Under the pieces are notes generated by a model. It searched no databases. It was given only the letters and a program-made list of their open reading frames with translations, and was not told the origin of the DNA. Below, in pieces: positions 25,845 through 33,878 of a stretch of 64,000 bases of DNA (its first letter is position 1; every line of letters begins with the position of its first letter). The stretch lies in NCBI RefSeq assembly GCF_014268595.2, contig NZ_CP077091.1, positions 1,324,501 to 1,388,500 on the forward strand, read 5' to 3'. This stretch comes from Pseudomonas hamedanensis (GTDB lineage: Bacteria > Pseudomonadota > Gammaproteobacteria > Pseudomonadales > Pseudomonadaceae). The translations under genes were made by a program, and so were the position numbers.

Positions 25845-26408
25845 ATGTTCAGCCCGAGCTTTTGCCCGAAATGCGGTGGCCCTGACCTCGGTCAGCAGAC
25901 GCCGCCGGGCGATACGCACGAGCGCCTGATGTGCCGCGGCTGCGGCTATATCCACTACGTCAATCCGAAGATCATTGCCGGCTGCATCATCGAGCAGGAC
26001 GGCAAATATCTGTTGTGCCAACGGGCGATCCCACCGCGCCCGGGCACCTGGACCCTGCCCGCCGGCTTCATGGAAAGCGGCGAGACCACCGAGCAGGCGG
26101 CATTGCGCGAAGTCTGGGAAGAAAGCGGCGTGCGCGCGGACATCGTCTCGCCGTATTCGATCTTCAGCGTGCCGAAGATCAGCGAGGTGTACATCATCTT
26201 CCGCGCGATCGCACTGGAGATCACCGGGCAGTTCGGTCCGGAAACGCTGGACTACAAGTTCTTCGCGCCTGAAGACATTCCGTGGGAGCAGATTTACTAC
26301 CCGGCGATCCGGCAGATTCTCGAGCGCTACATCGAAGAGCGCCAGGCGGGGGTCTACGGGATTTACATGGGCAATGACGACAGCGGAAAAATCCATTTCA
26401 TGCGCTGA
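25845..26408 (+). CDS. Nudix hydrolase with N-terminal zinc ribbon
   Basis: A 187-residue protein. Cys pairs C7/C10 and C30/C33 form a zinc ribbon. The Nudix box follows with all signature residues: Gly, then Glu five residues on, then REVWEESGV. This zinc-ribbon Nudix layout is shared with plant and bacterial FAD pyrophosphatases (NUDX23 type), so FAD or another dinucleotide is a reasonable substrate; NADH and ADP-ribose remain possible. FAD cleavage to FMN would fit the adjoining flavin reductase and RibBA-like genes. It is transcribed with the GntR gene. Confidence 0.82.
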   Translation: MFSPSFCPKCGGPDLGQQTPPGDTHERLMCRGCGYIHYVNPKIIAGCIIEQDGKYLLCQRAIPPRPGTWTLPAGFMESGETTEQAALREVWEESGVRADIVSPYSIFSVPKISEVYIIFRAIALEITGQFGPETLDYKFFAPEDIPWEQIYYPAIRQILERYIEERQAGVYGIYMGNDDSGKIHFMR

Positions 26409-26424
26409 CAGCGCAGCCCGCTCT

Positions 26425-26509
26425 GCAGCCCGGGACGCTCCGCGTCCCATCCGGAGCCGAACGCGGAGCGTCCGATGAGGCATTCCCACGCGGAGCGTGG
26501 GAACGATCA
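26425..26509. repeat. Palindromic repeat, family B (copy 3, left end truncated)
   Basis: GCAGCCCGGGACGCTCCGCG onward matches the inner and right parts of the 7128 and 7914 copies; the left GATCGTTCCCACGC arm is missing. It lies between convergent genes. Confidence 0.75.
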
Positions 26510-26519
26510 CCATTGAGTA

Positions 26520-26816
26520 TTAAGGCGCAGCAAAGGCTTCGACGATGATGATCTCCGCCCTCGCCCATTCCTCGCGGTAACTTTTCGCGTCTTGATACGC
26601 CGCCGAGCGATAGCACGCCACGGCTGTTTCGTAGCTCCCGAACTCAATGATCACGGTGCGCTGCGGCGTTGGCCGCCCTTCCATCGCCTCGCTGCGCCCG
26701 CCTCTGGCCAAAAACTTTCCGCCGAACGCGGCAATCGCCTGCGGCGTGCGTTGGGTGTATTGGCTGTAGCGATCGGCATCGGCTATATCCACATGAGCAA
26801 TCCAGTACGCCTTCAT
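26520..26816 (-). CDS. DUF1330 family protein
   Basis: A 98-residue ferredoxin-like alpha/beta barrel monomer: MKAYWIAHVDIADADRYSQY, FGGKFLARGGRSEAMEG, and RTVIIEFGSYETAVACYRS then YQDAK are the DUF1330 signature. Related dimeric barrels include small monooxygenases and stress proteins, but no function is established for this family. It is divergent from the ribBA-like gene and shares the GntR operator between them. Confidence 0.85.
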   Translation of the reverse strand: MKAYWIAHVDIADADRYSQYTQRTPQAIAAFGGKFLARGGRSEAMEGRPTPQRTVIIEFGSYETAVACYRSAAYQDAKSYREEWARAEIIIVEAFAAP

Positions 26817-26837
26817 AGTGACCTCTTTGTTGATTTT

Positions 26838-26855
26838 GTATTATGGTATACCAAT
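26838..26855. promoter_or_regulatory. GntR operator between DUF1330 and ribBA-like genes
   Basis: GTATTATGGTATACCA is identical over 16 bp to the site at 20932-20947. It sits 30 bp before the ribBA-like ATG and just upstream of the divergent DUF1330 start, so it could control both. Confidence 0.65.
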
Positions 26856-26884
26856 ATATTTCCAACGAACCCTGAGAGTCCAGC

Positions 26885-27994
26885 ATGGCCTTCAACAGCA
26901 TCGAAGAAATCATCGAAGATTATCGCCTCGGCAAAATGGTTCTGCTGGTCGATGACGAAGACCGCGAGAACGAAGGCGACCTGCTGCTGGCCGCCGACCG
27001 CTGCACACCGGAGGCTATCAGTTTCATGGCTCGCGAAGCGCGCGGGTTGATCTGCCTGACGCTGACAGACGAACACTGCCAGCGTCTGGGCCTGGAACAG
27101 ATGGTGCCGAGCAACGGCAGCGTGTTCAGCACCGCGTTCACCGTGTCGATTGAGGCGGCGGTTGGCGTGACCACCGGCATTTCCGCAGCGGACCGCGCTT
27201 GCACCGTTGCCGCCGCTGTCGCGCCGAATGCCCGCGCCGAAGACCTGGTGCAGCCCGGCCATATCTTCCCGCTGCGTGCCAAGGAAGGTGGCGTGCTGAC
27301 CCGCGCCGGCCACACCGAGGCCGGTTGCGATCTGGCGCGCCTCGCCGGATTCACGCCGGCTTCGGTGATTGTCGAAGTGATGAACGACGACGGCACCATG
27401 GCCCGCCGCCCGGATCTGGAACAGTTCGCGCGCAAGCACGGGATCAAGATCGGCACCATCGCCGACCTGATCCACTATCGCCTCAGCACCGAACACACCA
27501 TCGAGCGCATCGGTGAACGTGAACTGCCGACGGTGCACGGCGCCTTCCGCTTGATCACCTTTGAAGACCGCATCGAGGGCGGCGTGCACATGGCGATGGT
27601 CATGGGCGACCTGCGCCGTGAAGAACCCACGCTGGTGCGCGTGCATGTGATCGATCCGCTGCGCGATCTGGTCGGCGCCGAGTACAGCGGGCCGACGAAC
27701 TGGACGTTATGGGCGGCGCTGCAACGGGTCGCAGCGGAAGGTCACGGGGTTGTGGTGGTGCTGGCCAATCATGAATCGTCGCAGGCATTGCTTGAACGTG
27801 TGCCGCAGTTGACCCAGCCGCCACGGCAGTTCAGTCGCTCGCAGTCGCGGATTTATTCGGAAGTGGGGACTGGGGCGCAGATTCTGCAGAACCTGGGGGT
27901 GGGCAAGCTGCGCCACCTCGGGCCGCCGCTGAAGTATGCGGGTTTGACCGGGTATGACCTTGAGGTGGTTGAAAGCATTCCTTTCACCGAGTAA
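26885..27994 (+). CDS. RibB (DHBP synthase) fused to a degenerate RibA-like domain (RibBX type)
   Basis: A 369-residue protein. The N-terminal DHBP synthase domain (1-205) is complete: [11 protein letters not shown] for metal and substrate, [12 protein letters not shown], and [21 protein letters not shown] then DLARLAG. It makes 3,4-dihydroxy-2-butanone 4-phosphate for riboflavin. The C-terminal half aligns with GTP cyclohydrolase II, but where RibA has the zinc Cys cluster (SEC...RCDC) this protein reads [18 protein letters not shown] with no Cys, so that activity is probably lost. A pathway-controlled extra copy, probably not the housekeeping ribBA. Confidence 0.87.
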   Translation: MAFNSIEEIIEDYRLGKMVLLVDDEDRENEGDLLLAADRCTPEAISFMAREARGLICLTLTDEHCQRLGLEQMVPSNGSVFSTAFTVSIEAAVGVTTGISAADRACTVAAAVAPNARAEDLVQPGHIFPLRAKEGGVLTRAGHTEAGCDLARLAGFTPASVIVEVMNDDGTMARRPDLEQFARKHGIKIGTIADLIHYRLSTEHTIERIGERELPTVHGAFRLITFEDRIEGGVHMAMVMGDLRREEPTLVRVHVIDPLRDLVGAEYSGPTNWTLWAALQRVAAEGHGVVVVLANHESSQALLERVPQLTQPPRQFSRSQSRIYSEVGTGAQILQNLGVGKLRHLGPPLKYAGLTGYDLEVVESIPFTE

Positions 27995-28018
27995 CTCACG
28001 TCAAACACAAATCCAAAC

Positions 28019-28108
28019 TGTAGGAGTGAGCCTGCTCGCGATTGCGGTGTGACATTCAGCAATGATGTTGACTGATACACCGCAATCGCGAGCAGGCTCA
28101 CTCCTACA
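28019..28108. repeat. REP doublet (REPIN-like), copy 5
   Basis: Inverted TGTAGGAGTGAGCCTGCTCG cores downstream of the ribBA-like gene. Confidence 0.9.
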
Positions 28109-28183
28109 GGGTTTTGCATTTCAAATTGATTCATCTGAGCTCCCAAAAACCAGCTTTGCCAGATAACCGGTAAGGCAAAGTGC

Positions 28184-28220
28184 TTGCACAAAGTTTGGAA
28201 TACCATAATATGATATTCCA
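28184..28220 (+). promoter_or_regulatory. Promoter and GntR operator of the ABC importer operon
   Basis: TTGCAC (28184-28189) and TAATAT (28206-28211) are 16 bp apart. A 25-bp inverted repeat (28196-28220, TGGAATACCATAATATG, then ATATTCCA) has one mismatched pair. Read on the minus strand it gives TATTATGGTATTCCA, one base different from the sites at 20933 and 26839. Confidence 0.6.
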
Positions 28221-28316
28221 TAGACCGGACGCTCCAGCAAAACGTCCAGCTACTGCTCCCGACAGGCGGGCAACAACGCAAGGCCCGCTCAAAAACACAA
28301 CAATGAGGGCGTAAAA

Positions 28317-29342
28317 ATGGTGTTGAACAAAGCTGCAACCGCGATCTTGTTCGCGGGACTGCTCAGCGTTACCGGCCAGGCTGCAATGGCTGCCGAGAGC
28401 GTCAATTTTGTCAGCTGGGGCGGTAGCACCCAGGATGCGCAGAAACAGGCCTGGGCCGATCCGTTCAGCAAGGCCAGCGGCATCACCGTCGTGCAGGACG
28501 GCCCCACCGACTACGGCAAACTCAAGGCCATGGTCGAAAGCGGCAACGTGCAGTGGGACGTGGTCGATGTCGAAGCCGATTTCGCTCTGCGCGCCGCAGC
28601 CGAAGGCCTGCTCGAACCCCTCGATTTCAAAGTGATCCAGCGCGACAGGATCGACCCGCGCTTCGTCAGCGACCATGGCGTCGGTTCGTTTTTCTTCTCC
28701 TTTGTCCTGGGCTACAACGAAGGCAAGCTCGGCGCCAACAAACCGCAGGACTGGAGCGCACTGTTCGACACCAAGACCTTCCCCGGCAAACGCGCCCTGT
28801 ATAAATGGCCAAGCCCCGGCGTGCTCGAACTGGCGCTGCTGGCCGATGGCGTTGCGGCCGACAAGCTCTATCCGCTGGATCTGGATCGCGCCTTCAAGAA
28901 ACTCGACACCATCAAGAAAGACATCGTCTGGTGGGGCGGCGGCGCGCAGTCGCAGCAACTGCTGGCGTCCGGCGAAGCGAGCATGGGCCAGTTCTGGAAC
29001 GGGCGCGTGCACGCCCTGCAAGAAGACGGCGCGCCGGTGGGCGTGAGCTGGAAACAGAACCTGGTCATGGCCGACATTCTGGTCATACCCAAGGGCGCGA
29101 AAAACAAGGACGCGGCGATGAAGTTCCTGGCCAACGCCAGCAGTGCCAAAGGCCAGGCCGACTTCTCCAACCTGACCGCTTACGCCCCGGTCAACCTCGA
29201 CAGTGTGGAGCGTCTGGATTCGACGCTGGCCCCCAACCTGCCGACGGCCTACGCCAAGGATCAGATCACCCTTGATTTCGCGTACTGGGCCAAGAACGGT
29301 CCGGCCATCGCGACACGGTGGAACGAATGGCTGGTCAAATGA
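28317..29342 (+). CDS. ABC transporter substrate-binding protein, polyamine (PotD/PotF) type
   Basis: A 341-residue periplasmic protein with signal peptide (ATAILFAGLLSVTGQAAMAA). Mature features are VNFVSWGGSTQDAQKQAW, the acidic ligand patch VQWDVVDVEADFALRAA, and KAMKFL-like helices near the C-terminus. It belongs to the spermidine/putrescine and related family-1 binding proteins, which also include importers for opines and other cationic amines. It is the first gene of a four-gene importer behind a GntR operator, so the ligand is presumably the catabolic substrate of the surrounding cluster. Confidence 0.85.
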   Translation: MVLNKAATAILFAGLLSVTGQAAMAAESVNFVSWGGSTQDAQKQAWADPFSKASGITVVQDGPTDYGKLKAMVESGNVQWDVVDVEADFALRAAAEGLLEPLDFKVIQRDRIDPRFVSDHGVGSFFFSFVLGYNEGKLGANKPQDWSALFDTKTFPGKRALYKWPSPGVLELALLADGVAADKLYPLDLDRAFKKLDTIKKDIVWWGGGAQSQQLLASGEASMGQFWNGRVHALQEDGAPVGVSWKQNLVMADILVIPKGAKNKDAAMKFLANASSAKGQADFSNLTAYAPVNLDSVERLDSTLAPNLPTAYAKDQITLDFAYWAKNGPAIATRWNEWLVK

Positions 29343-30247
29343 AAATCGCGGCCACCGCGCCCCGTCCCTCCACGGCCACCGGGAGCGCCGCCGGCGCTGC
29401 CGGTTCGGTCTTCAAACAACGCTGGCGCGGCGCCGGCAACCTCGTTCCGGCGCTGCTGTTCCTCGGCCTGTTCTTTCTCGCGCCGTTGATTGGCTTGTTG
29501 TTGCGTGGCGTGCTCGAACCTGTGCCGGGCCTGGGCAACTACGAACAACTGTTCGCCAACTCGGCGTATGCGCGGGTGCTGCTCAACACCTTTTCAGTGG
29601 CCGGGCTGGTGACGCTGTTCAGCCTGTTGCTGGGCTTTCCGCTGGCCTGGGCGATTACGCTGGTGCCGCGCGGCTGGGGGCGCTGGATCCTCAATATCGT
29701 GCTGCTGTCGATGTGGACCAGCCTGCTCGCCCGCACTTACTCCTGGCTGGTGCTGTTGCAAGCATCCGGCGTGATCAACAAGGCGCTGATGGCGCTGGGC
29801 ATCATCGATCAGCCGCTGGAGATGGTGCACAACCTCACCGGTGTGGTGATCGGCATGAGCTACATCATGATCCCGTTCATCGTGCTGCCGTTGCAGGCGA
29901 CCATGCAGGCCATCGACCCGATGATCCTGCAGGCCGGTTCCATCTGCGGCGCCAGCCCATGGACCAACTTCTTCCGGGTGTTCCTGCCGCTGTGTCGGCC
30001 GGGTCTGGCGTCCGGGGGTTTGATGGTGTTCGTGATGTCGCTCGGTTACTACGTCACCCCGGCGTTGCTCGGCGGCGCGCAGAACATGATGCTGCCGGAG
30101 TTCATCATTCAGCAGGTGCAGTCGTTCCTCAACTGGGGCCTGGCGAGTGCCGGTGCGGCGTTGTTGATCGCGATCACTTTGGTGCTGTTCTACTTCTACC
30201 TGAAGCTACAGCCGGAATCCCCGGTTGGCGCCAGTAACGCGAGGTAA
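29339..30247 (+). CDS. ABC transporter permease, PotB-like
   Basis: A 302-residue inner-membrane protein with six helices. ATG 29339 was chosen because it overlaps the binding-protein stop (ATGA). A 35-residue Ala/Pro-rich tail precedes helix 1 (NLVPALLFLGLFFLAPLIGLL). The cytoplasmic EAA-type loop reads ILQAGSICGASPWTNFFRVF, the ATPase contact. It pairs with the 30254 permease. Confidence 0.87.
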   Translation: MKIAATAPRPSTATGSAAGAAGSVFKQRWRGAGNLVPALLFLGLFFLAPLIGLLLRGVLEPVPGLGNYEQLFANSAYARVLLNTFSVAGLVTLFSLLLGFPLAWAITLVPRGWGRWILNIVLLSMWTSLLARTYSWLVLLQASGVINKALMALGIIDQPLEMVHNLTGVVIGMSYIMIPFIVLPLQATMQAIDPMILQAGSICGASPWTNFFRVFLPLCRPGLASGGLMVFVMSLGYYVTPALLGGAQNMMLPEFIIQQVQSFLNWGLASAGAALLIAITLVLFYFYLKLQPESPVGASNAR

Positions 30248-30253
30248 GCCGAC

Positions 30254-31063
30254 ATGCTCCTGACTCCCAATGCCATGAGCCGGCGGATGCGCTTCGGCTT
30301 GTATGCAACCACCGGGCTGATCGGTCTGTTCCTGCTGTTGCCGATCGTGTTCATCGTGCTGCTGTCGTTCGGCTCATCGCAGTGGCTGGTGTTTCCGCCG
30401 CCGGGCTGGACGCTGAAATGGTACGGCCAGTTCTTTTCCAACCCCGACTGGATGAACGCCGCCGCCGCCAGCCTCAAGGTTGCCGTGCTGACCACGATCT
30501 GCGCGGTGGCGCTCGGTTTGCCAACCGCGTTTGCCTTGGTGCGCGGCCGTTTTCCCGGACGGGAAATGCTCTACGGCCTGTTCACCCTGCCGATGATCGT
30601 GCCGTTGGTGATCATCGCCGTGGCGGTGTACGCGCTGTTTCTCAAGCTCGGTTACACCGGGACGATGTTCGCTTTCGTGGTCAGCCACGTGATCGTCGCC
30701 TTGCCGTTTACCATCATCTCGATCATCAACTCGCTGAAGCTGTTCGATCAGTCGATTGAAGACGCCGCGGTGATCTGCGGCGCCTCGCGCCTGCAAGCGG
30801 TGTTCAAGGTGACGTTCCCGGCGATTCGTCCGGGCATGGTCGCCGGCGCCCTCTTCGCCTTCCTGGTTTCGTGGGACGAAGTGGTGCTCAGCGTGATGAT
30901 GGCAAGTCCCACACTGCAAACCCTGCCCGTGAAAATGTGGACCACCCTGCGCCAGGACCTGACCCCGGTGATCGCCGTCGCTTCGACGCTGCTGATCGGC
31001 CTGTCGGTGTTAGTCATGGTGATCGCCGCCGCCCTGCGCCGGCGCAACGAAATCAGCGCCTGA
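30254..31063 (+). CDS. ABC transporter permease, PotC-like
   Basis: A 269-residue six-helix permease with EAA loop EDAAVICGASRLQAVFKVTF and WDEVVLSVMMA near helix 5, typical of PotC/PotI proteins. It begins six bases after the PotB-like gene and precedes the ATPase gene by 17 bp. It forms the heterodimeric channel with the 29339 product. Confidence 0.87.
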   Translation: MLLTPNAMSRRMRFGLYATTGLIGLFLLLPIVFIVLLSFGSSQWLVFPPPGWTLKWYGQFFSNPDWMNAAAASLKVAVLTTICAVALGLPTAFALVRGRFPGREMLYGLFTLPMIVPLVIIAVAVYALFLKLGYTGTMFAFVVSHVIVALPFTIISIINSLKLFDQSIEDAAVICGASRLQAVFKVTFPAIRPGMVAGALFAFLVSWDEVVLSVMMASPTLQTLPVKMWTTLRQDLTPVIAVASTLLIGLSVLVMVIAAALRRRNEISA

Positions 31064-31080
31064 GCGCCCTGGAGTACGAC

Positions 31081-32235
31081 ATGAGTGCCGTGATCAAAGA
31101 CGCATCCGCGCAAAACGACAAACCGCTGGTCAGCCTGCGCAACCTGAACAAGCACTACGGCGACTTTGCCGCCGTCGACAACATCTCGCTGGACATCAAG
31201 GACGGTGAGTTCCTGACCTTTCTCGGCTCTAGTGGCTCGGGCAAGAGTACGACGCTGTCGATGCTCGCCGGGTTTGAGACGCCAAGCAGCGGCGAGATCC
31301 TCGTCAACGGCCAGTCGCTGGTCAACGTGCCGCCGCACAAGCGTGACATCGGCATGGTCTTTCAACGTTACTCGCTGTTCCCGCATCTGTCGGTGCGCGA
31401 CAACATCGCGTTCCCGCTGGCGATCCGCAAACTGGCCACGGCCGAGCGTGAAAAACGTGTCGACGCGATGCTGAAACTGGTGCAGCTCGAACAGTTTGCC
31501 CATCGCCGCCCTTCGCAACTCTCCGGCGGTCAGCAACAGCGTGTCGCCATTGCGCGGGCGCTGGTTTACGAACCGCGCATCTTGCTGATGGACGAGCCTC
31601 TCGGTGCGCTGGATAAAAAGCTGCGCGAGGATTTGCAGGACGAGCTGCGCCAGTTGCACCGTCGCCTGGGCATCACCATCGTTTACGTGACCCACGATCA
31701 GGAAGAAGCCATGCGTTTGTCACAGCGCATCGCAATCTTCAGCCACGGCAAAATTGTCGGACTGGGCAGCGGCTATGATCTCTATCAGAATCCGCCGAAC
31801 GCGTTTGTCGCCTCGTTTCTGGGCAACTCCAACTTTCTCAAGCTCAAGGCGCAGGGCAACGCGGCGGCGAGTTTCGAGGGGCAGGCGCTGTCGATTCGGC
31901 TGACAGCGGGGTTGCACACCGATCAGGATGTGTTGCTGATGGTACGCCCGGAAAAAGCGCTGGCGTTGAGCGTGCAGCAAGCGATTGATGAGCCGTTGGC
32001 GGCGGGTTGGAATGAGGTTTCGGCCAAGGTCGTGGAGGTGCTGTTTCTCGGTGAGAGCCAGACGTGCAGCGTGGTGACGTCGGGAGGGACTTCGATGACG
32101 GTGAAAGCGTTGTCAGCCGCGGGCATGCCGCTCAAGGCCGGGGACCCGGTGCGGGTGCGCTGGGCCACGGCGGATGCGTGCGTTTATACCGAGTGGACCG
32201 AGGGAGACCTCAACAAGGCTGCCGGTGCTCATTGA
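31081..32235 (+). CDS. ABC transporter ATP-binding protein, PotA-like
   Basis: A 384-residue ATPase. Walker A GSSGSGKST lies near residue 50, with Q-loop FQRYSLFPHL, signature LSGGQQQRVAIARAL, Walker B ILLMDEPLGALD and H-loop THDQEEAM. The C-terminal ~130 residues form TOBE-type beta domains, as in PotA/MalK ATPases. It energises the importer encoded from 28317. Confidence 0.9.
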   Translation: MSAVIKDASAQNDKPLVSLRNLNKHYGDFAAVDNISLDIKDGEFLTFLGSSGSGKSTTLSMLAGFETPSSGEILVNGQSLVNVPPHKRDIGMVFQRYSLFPHLSVRDNIAFPLAIRKLATAEREKRVDAMLKLVQLEQFAHRRPSQLSGGQQQRVAIARALVYEPRILLMDEPLGALDKKLREDLQDELRQLHRRLGITIVYVTHDQEEAMRLSQRIAIFSHGKIVGLGSGYDLYQNPPNAFVASFLGNSNFLKLKAQGNAAASFEGQALSIRLTAGLHTDQDVLLMVRPEKALALSVQQAIDEPLAAGWNEVSAKVVEVLFLGESQTCSVVTSGGTSMTVKALSAAGMPLKAGDPVRVRWATADACVYTEWTEGDLNKAAGAH

Positions 32236-32261
32236 GTTTTCCCTGACACCCCACGCCCCCC

Positions 32262-32351
32262 TGTAGGAGTGAGCCTGCTCGCGATAGCGGTATGTCAGAC
32301 ACCAACGATGTTGACTTATAGACCGCTATCGCGAGCAGGCTCACTCCTACA
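32262..32351. repeat. REP doublet (REPIN-like), copy 6
   Basis: Inverted TGTAGGAGTGAGCCTGCTCG cores between the convergent ABC ATPase and methionine aminopeptidase genes. Confidence 0.9.
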
Positions 32352-32407
32352 ATTGGACCGCATTTCACCCTCGGGTCACCCCAGCGTCGGGCTGCGGTGG
32401 CCCTTTT

Positions 32408-33199
32408 TCAGACGATGGGCGTAAAACCTTCAATCTCATCCGGCCACGCCGTCAGCACTTCAAACCCGGTCTCGGTGACCGCGACCATATGCTCCCACTG
32501 CGCCGACAGCGAGCCATCCTTGGTCAGCACGGTCCAGCCATCGGGCATGTTCTTCACATGACGCTTGCCGGCATTGAGCATCGGTTCGACGGTAAAAATC
32601 ATTCCGGCCTTGAGCTTCAAGCCCTGATTGGGAAAGCCGTAATGCAGAATCTGCGGCTCATCGTGATAGACCTTGCCAATGCCATGGCCGCAATACTCGC
32701 GCACCACGCTGAAGCCCTCCTTCTCCGCCAGGCTCTGGATCGCATGGCCGATATCGCCCAGCGTCGCCCCCGGACGCACGGCGCGAATGCCCGCGCACAT
32801 GGCCTCGTAGGTGGTCTTGATCAGGTGCTGCGCCTCGGGCGTCGCTTCGCCGACGACGTACATGCGACTGGTGTCGCCGAACCAGCCGTCCTTGATCACC
32901 GCGATGTCGAGGTTGACGATGTCGCCGTCCTTCAGCGGCGTACCCGACGGTATCCCGTGACACACCACATCGTTGACCGACGCACAGACGGTTTTCGGAA
33001 AACCGTGATAACCGACATTGGCCGGCACGGCTTTTTGCACGTTGACGATGTAATCGTTGCACAGCCGGTCCAGCTCATCGGTGGTCACACCGGCTTTGAC
33101 ATGCGGCACCAGCATGGCCAGCACTTGCGCGGCGAGTTTGCCGGCCGCGCGGGATTCTGCGATCTCGGCCGGGGTGTTGAGCTTGATCTGGTTTCTCAT
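32408..33199 (-). CDS. Type I methionine aminopeptidase (accessory copy)
   Basis: A 263-residue cytosolic protein that removes initiator Met. Metal ligands are visible: D in DGDIVNLDIAVIKDGWFGDTSRMY (two Asp), H in CGHGIGKVYHDEP, E in FTVEPMLN and E in WEHMVAVTE. His in NDVVCHGIP is also conserved. It starts at 33199, overlapping the ParD-like stop (ATGA). The housekeeping map gene in Pseudomonas sits by rpsB-tsf, so this is a second copy, coupled to a small DNA-binding-like protein. Confidence 0.9.
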   Translation of the reverse strand: MRNQIKLNTPAEIAESRAAGKLAAQVLAMLVPHVKAGVTTDELDRLCNDYIVNVQKAVPANVGYHGFPKTVCASVNDVVCHGIPSGTPLKDGDIVNLDIAVIKDGWFGDTSRMYVVGEATPEAQHLIKTTYEAMCAGIRAVRPGATLGDIGHAIQSLAEKEGFSVVREYCGHGIGKVYHDEPQILHYGFPNQGLKLKAGMIFTVEPMLNAGKRHVKNMPDGWTVLTKDGSLSAQWEHMVAVTETGFEVLTAWPDEIEGFTPIV

Positions 33200-33423
33200 G
33201 CGCTGACGGCTTCCTGGGTCAGTTGATGCAGATCCAGTCCGCCGTTCTGTTCGGCGCGGATCAGCAGGCGGCAAATGGCGCTGTGGTCGAGGTTGGGGTG
33301 CAATTCGGCGAGCATGCCGATGCGCATCCAGTGCTCGGCCTGCGCGTTGATCGAGCGGCTGAGTGCATTGCTGGAGACGCGCAGATTCTCGTGCATATCC
33401 TCTGAAATCTTTACGATGCCCAT
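33196..33423 (-). CDS. ParD-like small protein
   Basis: A 75-residue protein. MGIVKISEDMHENLRVSSNA, then LSRSINAQAEHWMRIGMLAE, has the ribbon-helix-helix pattern of ParD-like antitoxins, an N-terminal beta strand followed by two helices. No ParE-type toxin is next to it; instead it is translationally coupled to a methionine aminopeptidase. The inverted repeat just upstream suggests that it represses its own operon. Confidence 0.78.
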   Translation of the reverse strand: MGIVKISEDMHENLRVSSNALSRSINAQAEHWMRIGMLAELHPNLDHSAICRLLIRAEQNGGLDLHQLTQEAVSA

Positions 33424-33424
33424 A

Positions 33425-33458
33425 TGTATATCCGATACGATTTGTATATGGATCGTAT
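33425..33458 (-). promoter_or_regulatory. Inverted and direct repeats upstream of the ParD-like gene
   Basis: ATACGAT (33435-33441) and ATCGTAT (33452-33458) are perfect 7-bp inverted arms spaced by 10 bp. TGTATAT also repeats directly at 33425 and 33443. This AT-rich block lies immediately before the ParD-like ATG and is a likely autoregulatory operator and promoter. Confidence 0.5.
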
Positions 33459-33554
33459 ATTAATCAGCGCACACGACAGATTGCAATGCCAACAGCTAGC
33501 TCGATGCCGTGGCAGATTCGCCTCCCCCTCCACCGCGCAAATCGACTACCATGC

Positions 33555-33725
33555 CGCCGCTGGTTCCCAAACGGGATTAATAGGGAATCCGAGGTGCTTC
33601 GCGCATCAATCGGAACTGCCCCCGCAACTGTAGGTGCCGAGCCTGCTCCACGACTGCCACTGGGTTGCCCCCGGGAAGGCCGGAGCATGGCGATGACGCA
33701 TCAGTCAGGAGACCTGCCGGCACAG
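33555..33725 (+). ncRNA. Cobalamin riboswitch
   Basis: The conserved elements are in order: GGTTCCC, AACGGGATTAATAGGGAA, GGTGC, CGGAACTGCCCCCGCAACTG, GCCACTGGG, GGGAAGGC, GCGATGACG, and the B12 box AGTCAGGAGACCTGCCGGC (33704-33722). It precedes a corrinoid-type ABC importer and should lower its expression when adenosylcobalamin is plentiful. Bounds are approximate. Confidence 0.93.
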
Positions 33726-33878
33726 TGACTGACCAACCGGCGGGGTGTCCGGGAAGGACATCGTGCCGCGCGCATTTTTGCTTGAGCCCGGCCTTACGCT
33801 GTCGCCATGACCGCGTTCGCTGATGTGTTTCCAAACCGTACCCGCCCGCTTCCGTACGGTTTAATTGGAGACTGCTTC

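Noticed and set aside
33807..33878. Longer N-terminus for the cobalamin binding protein starting at 33807
   Set aside because: It would place 24 polar residues before the signal peptide; ATG 33879 has TTGGAG at the right distance.
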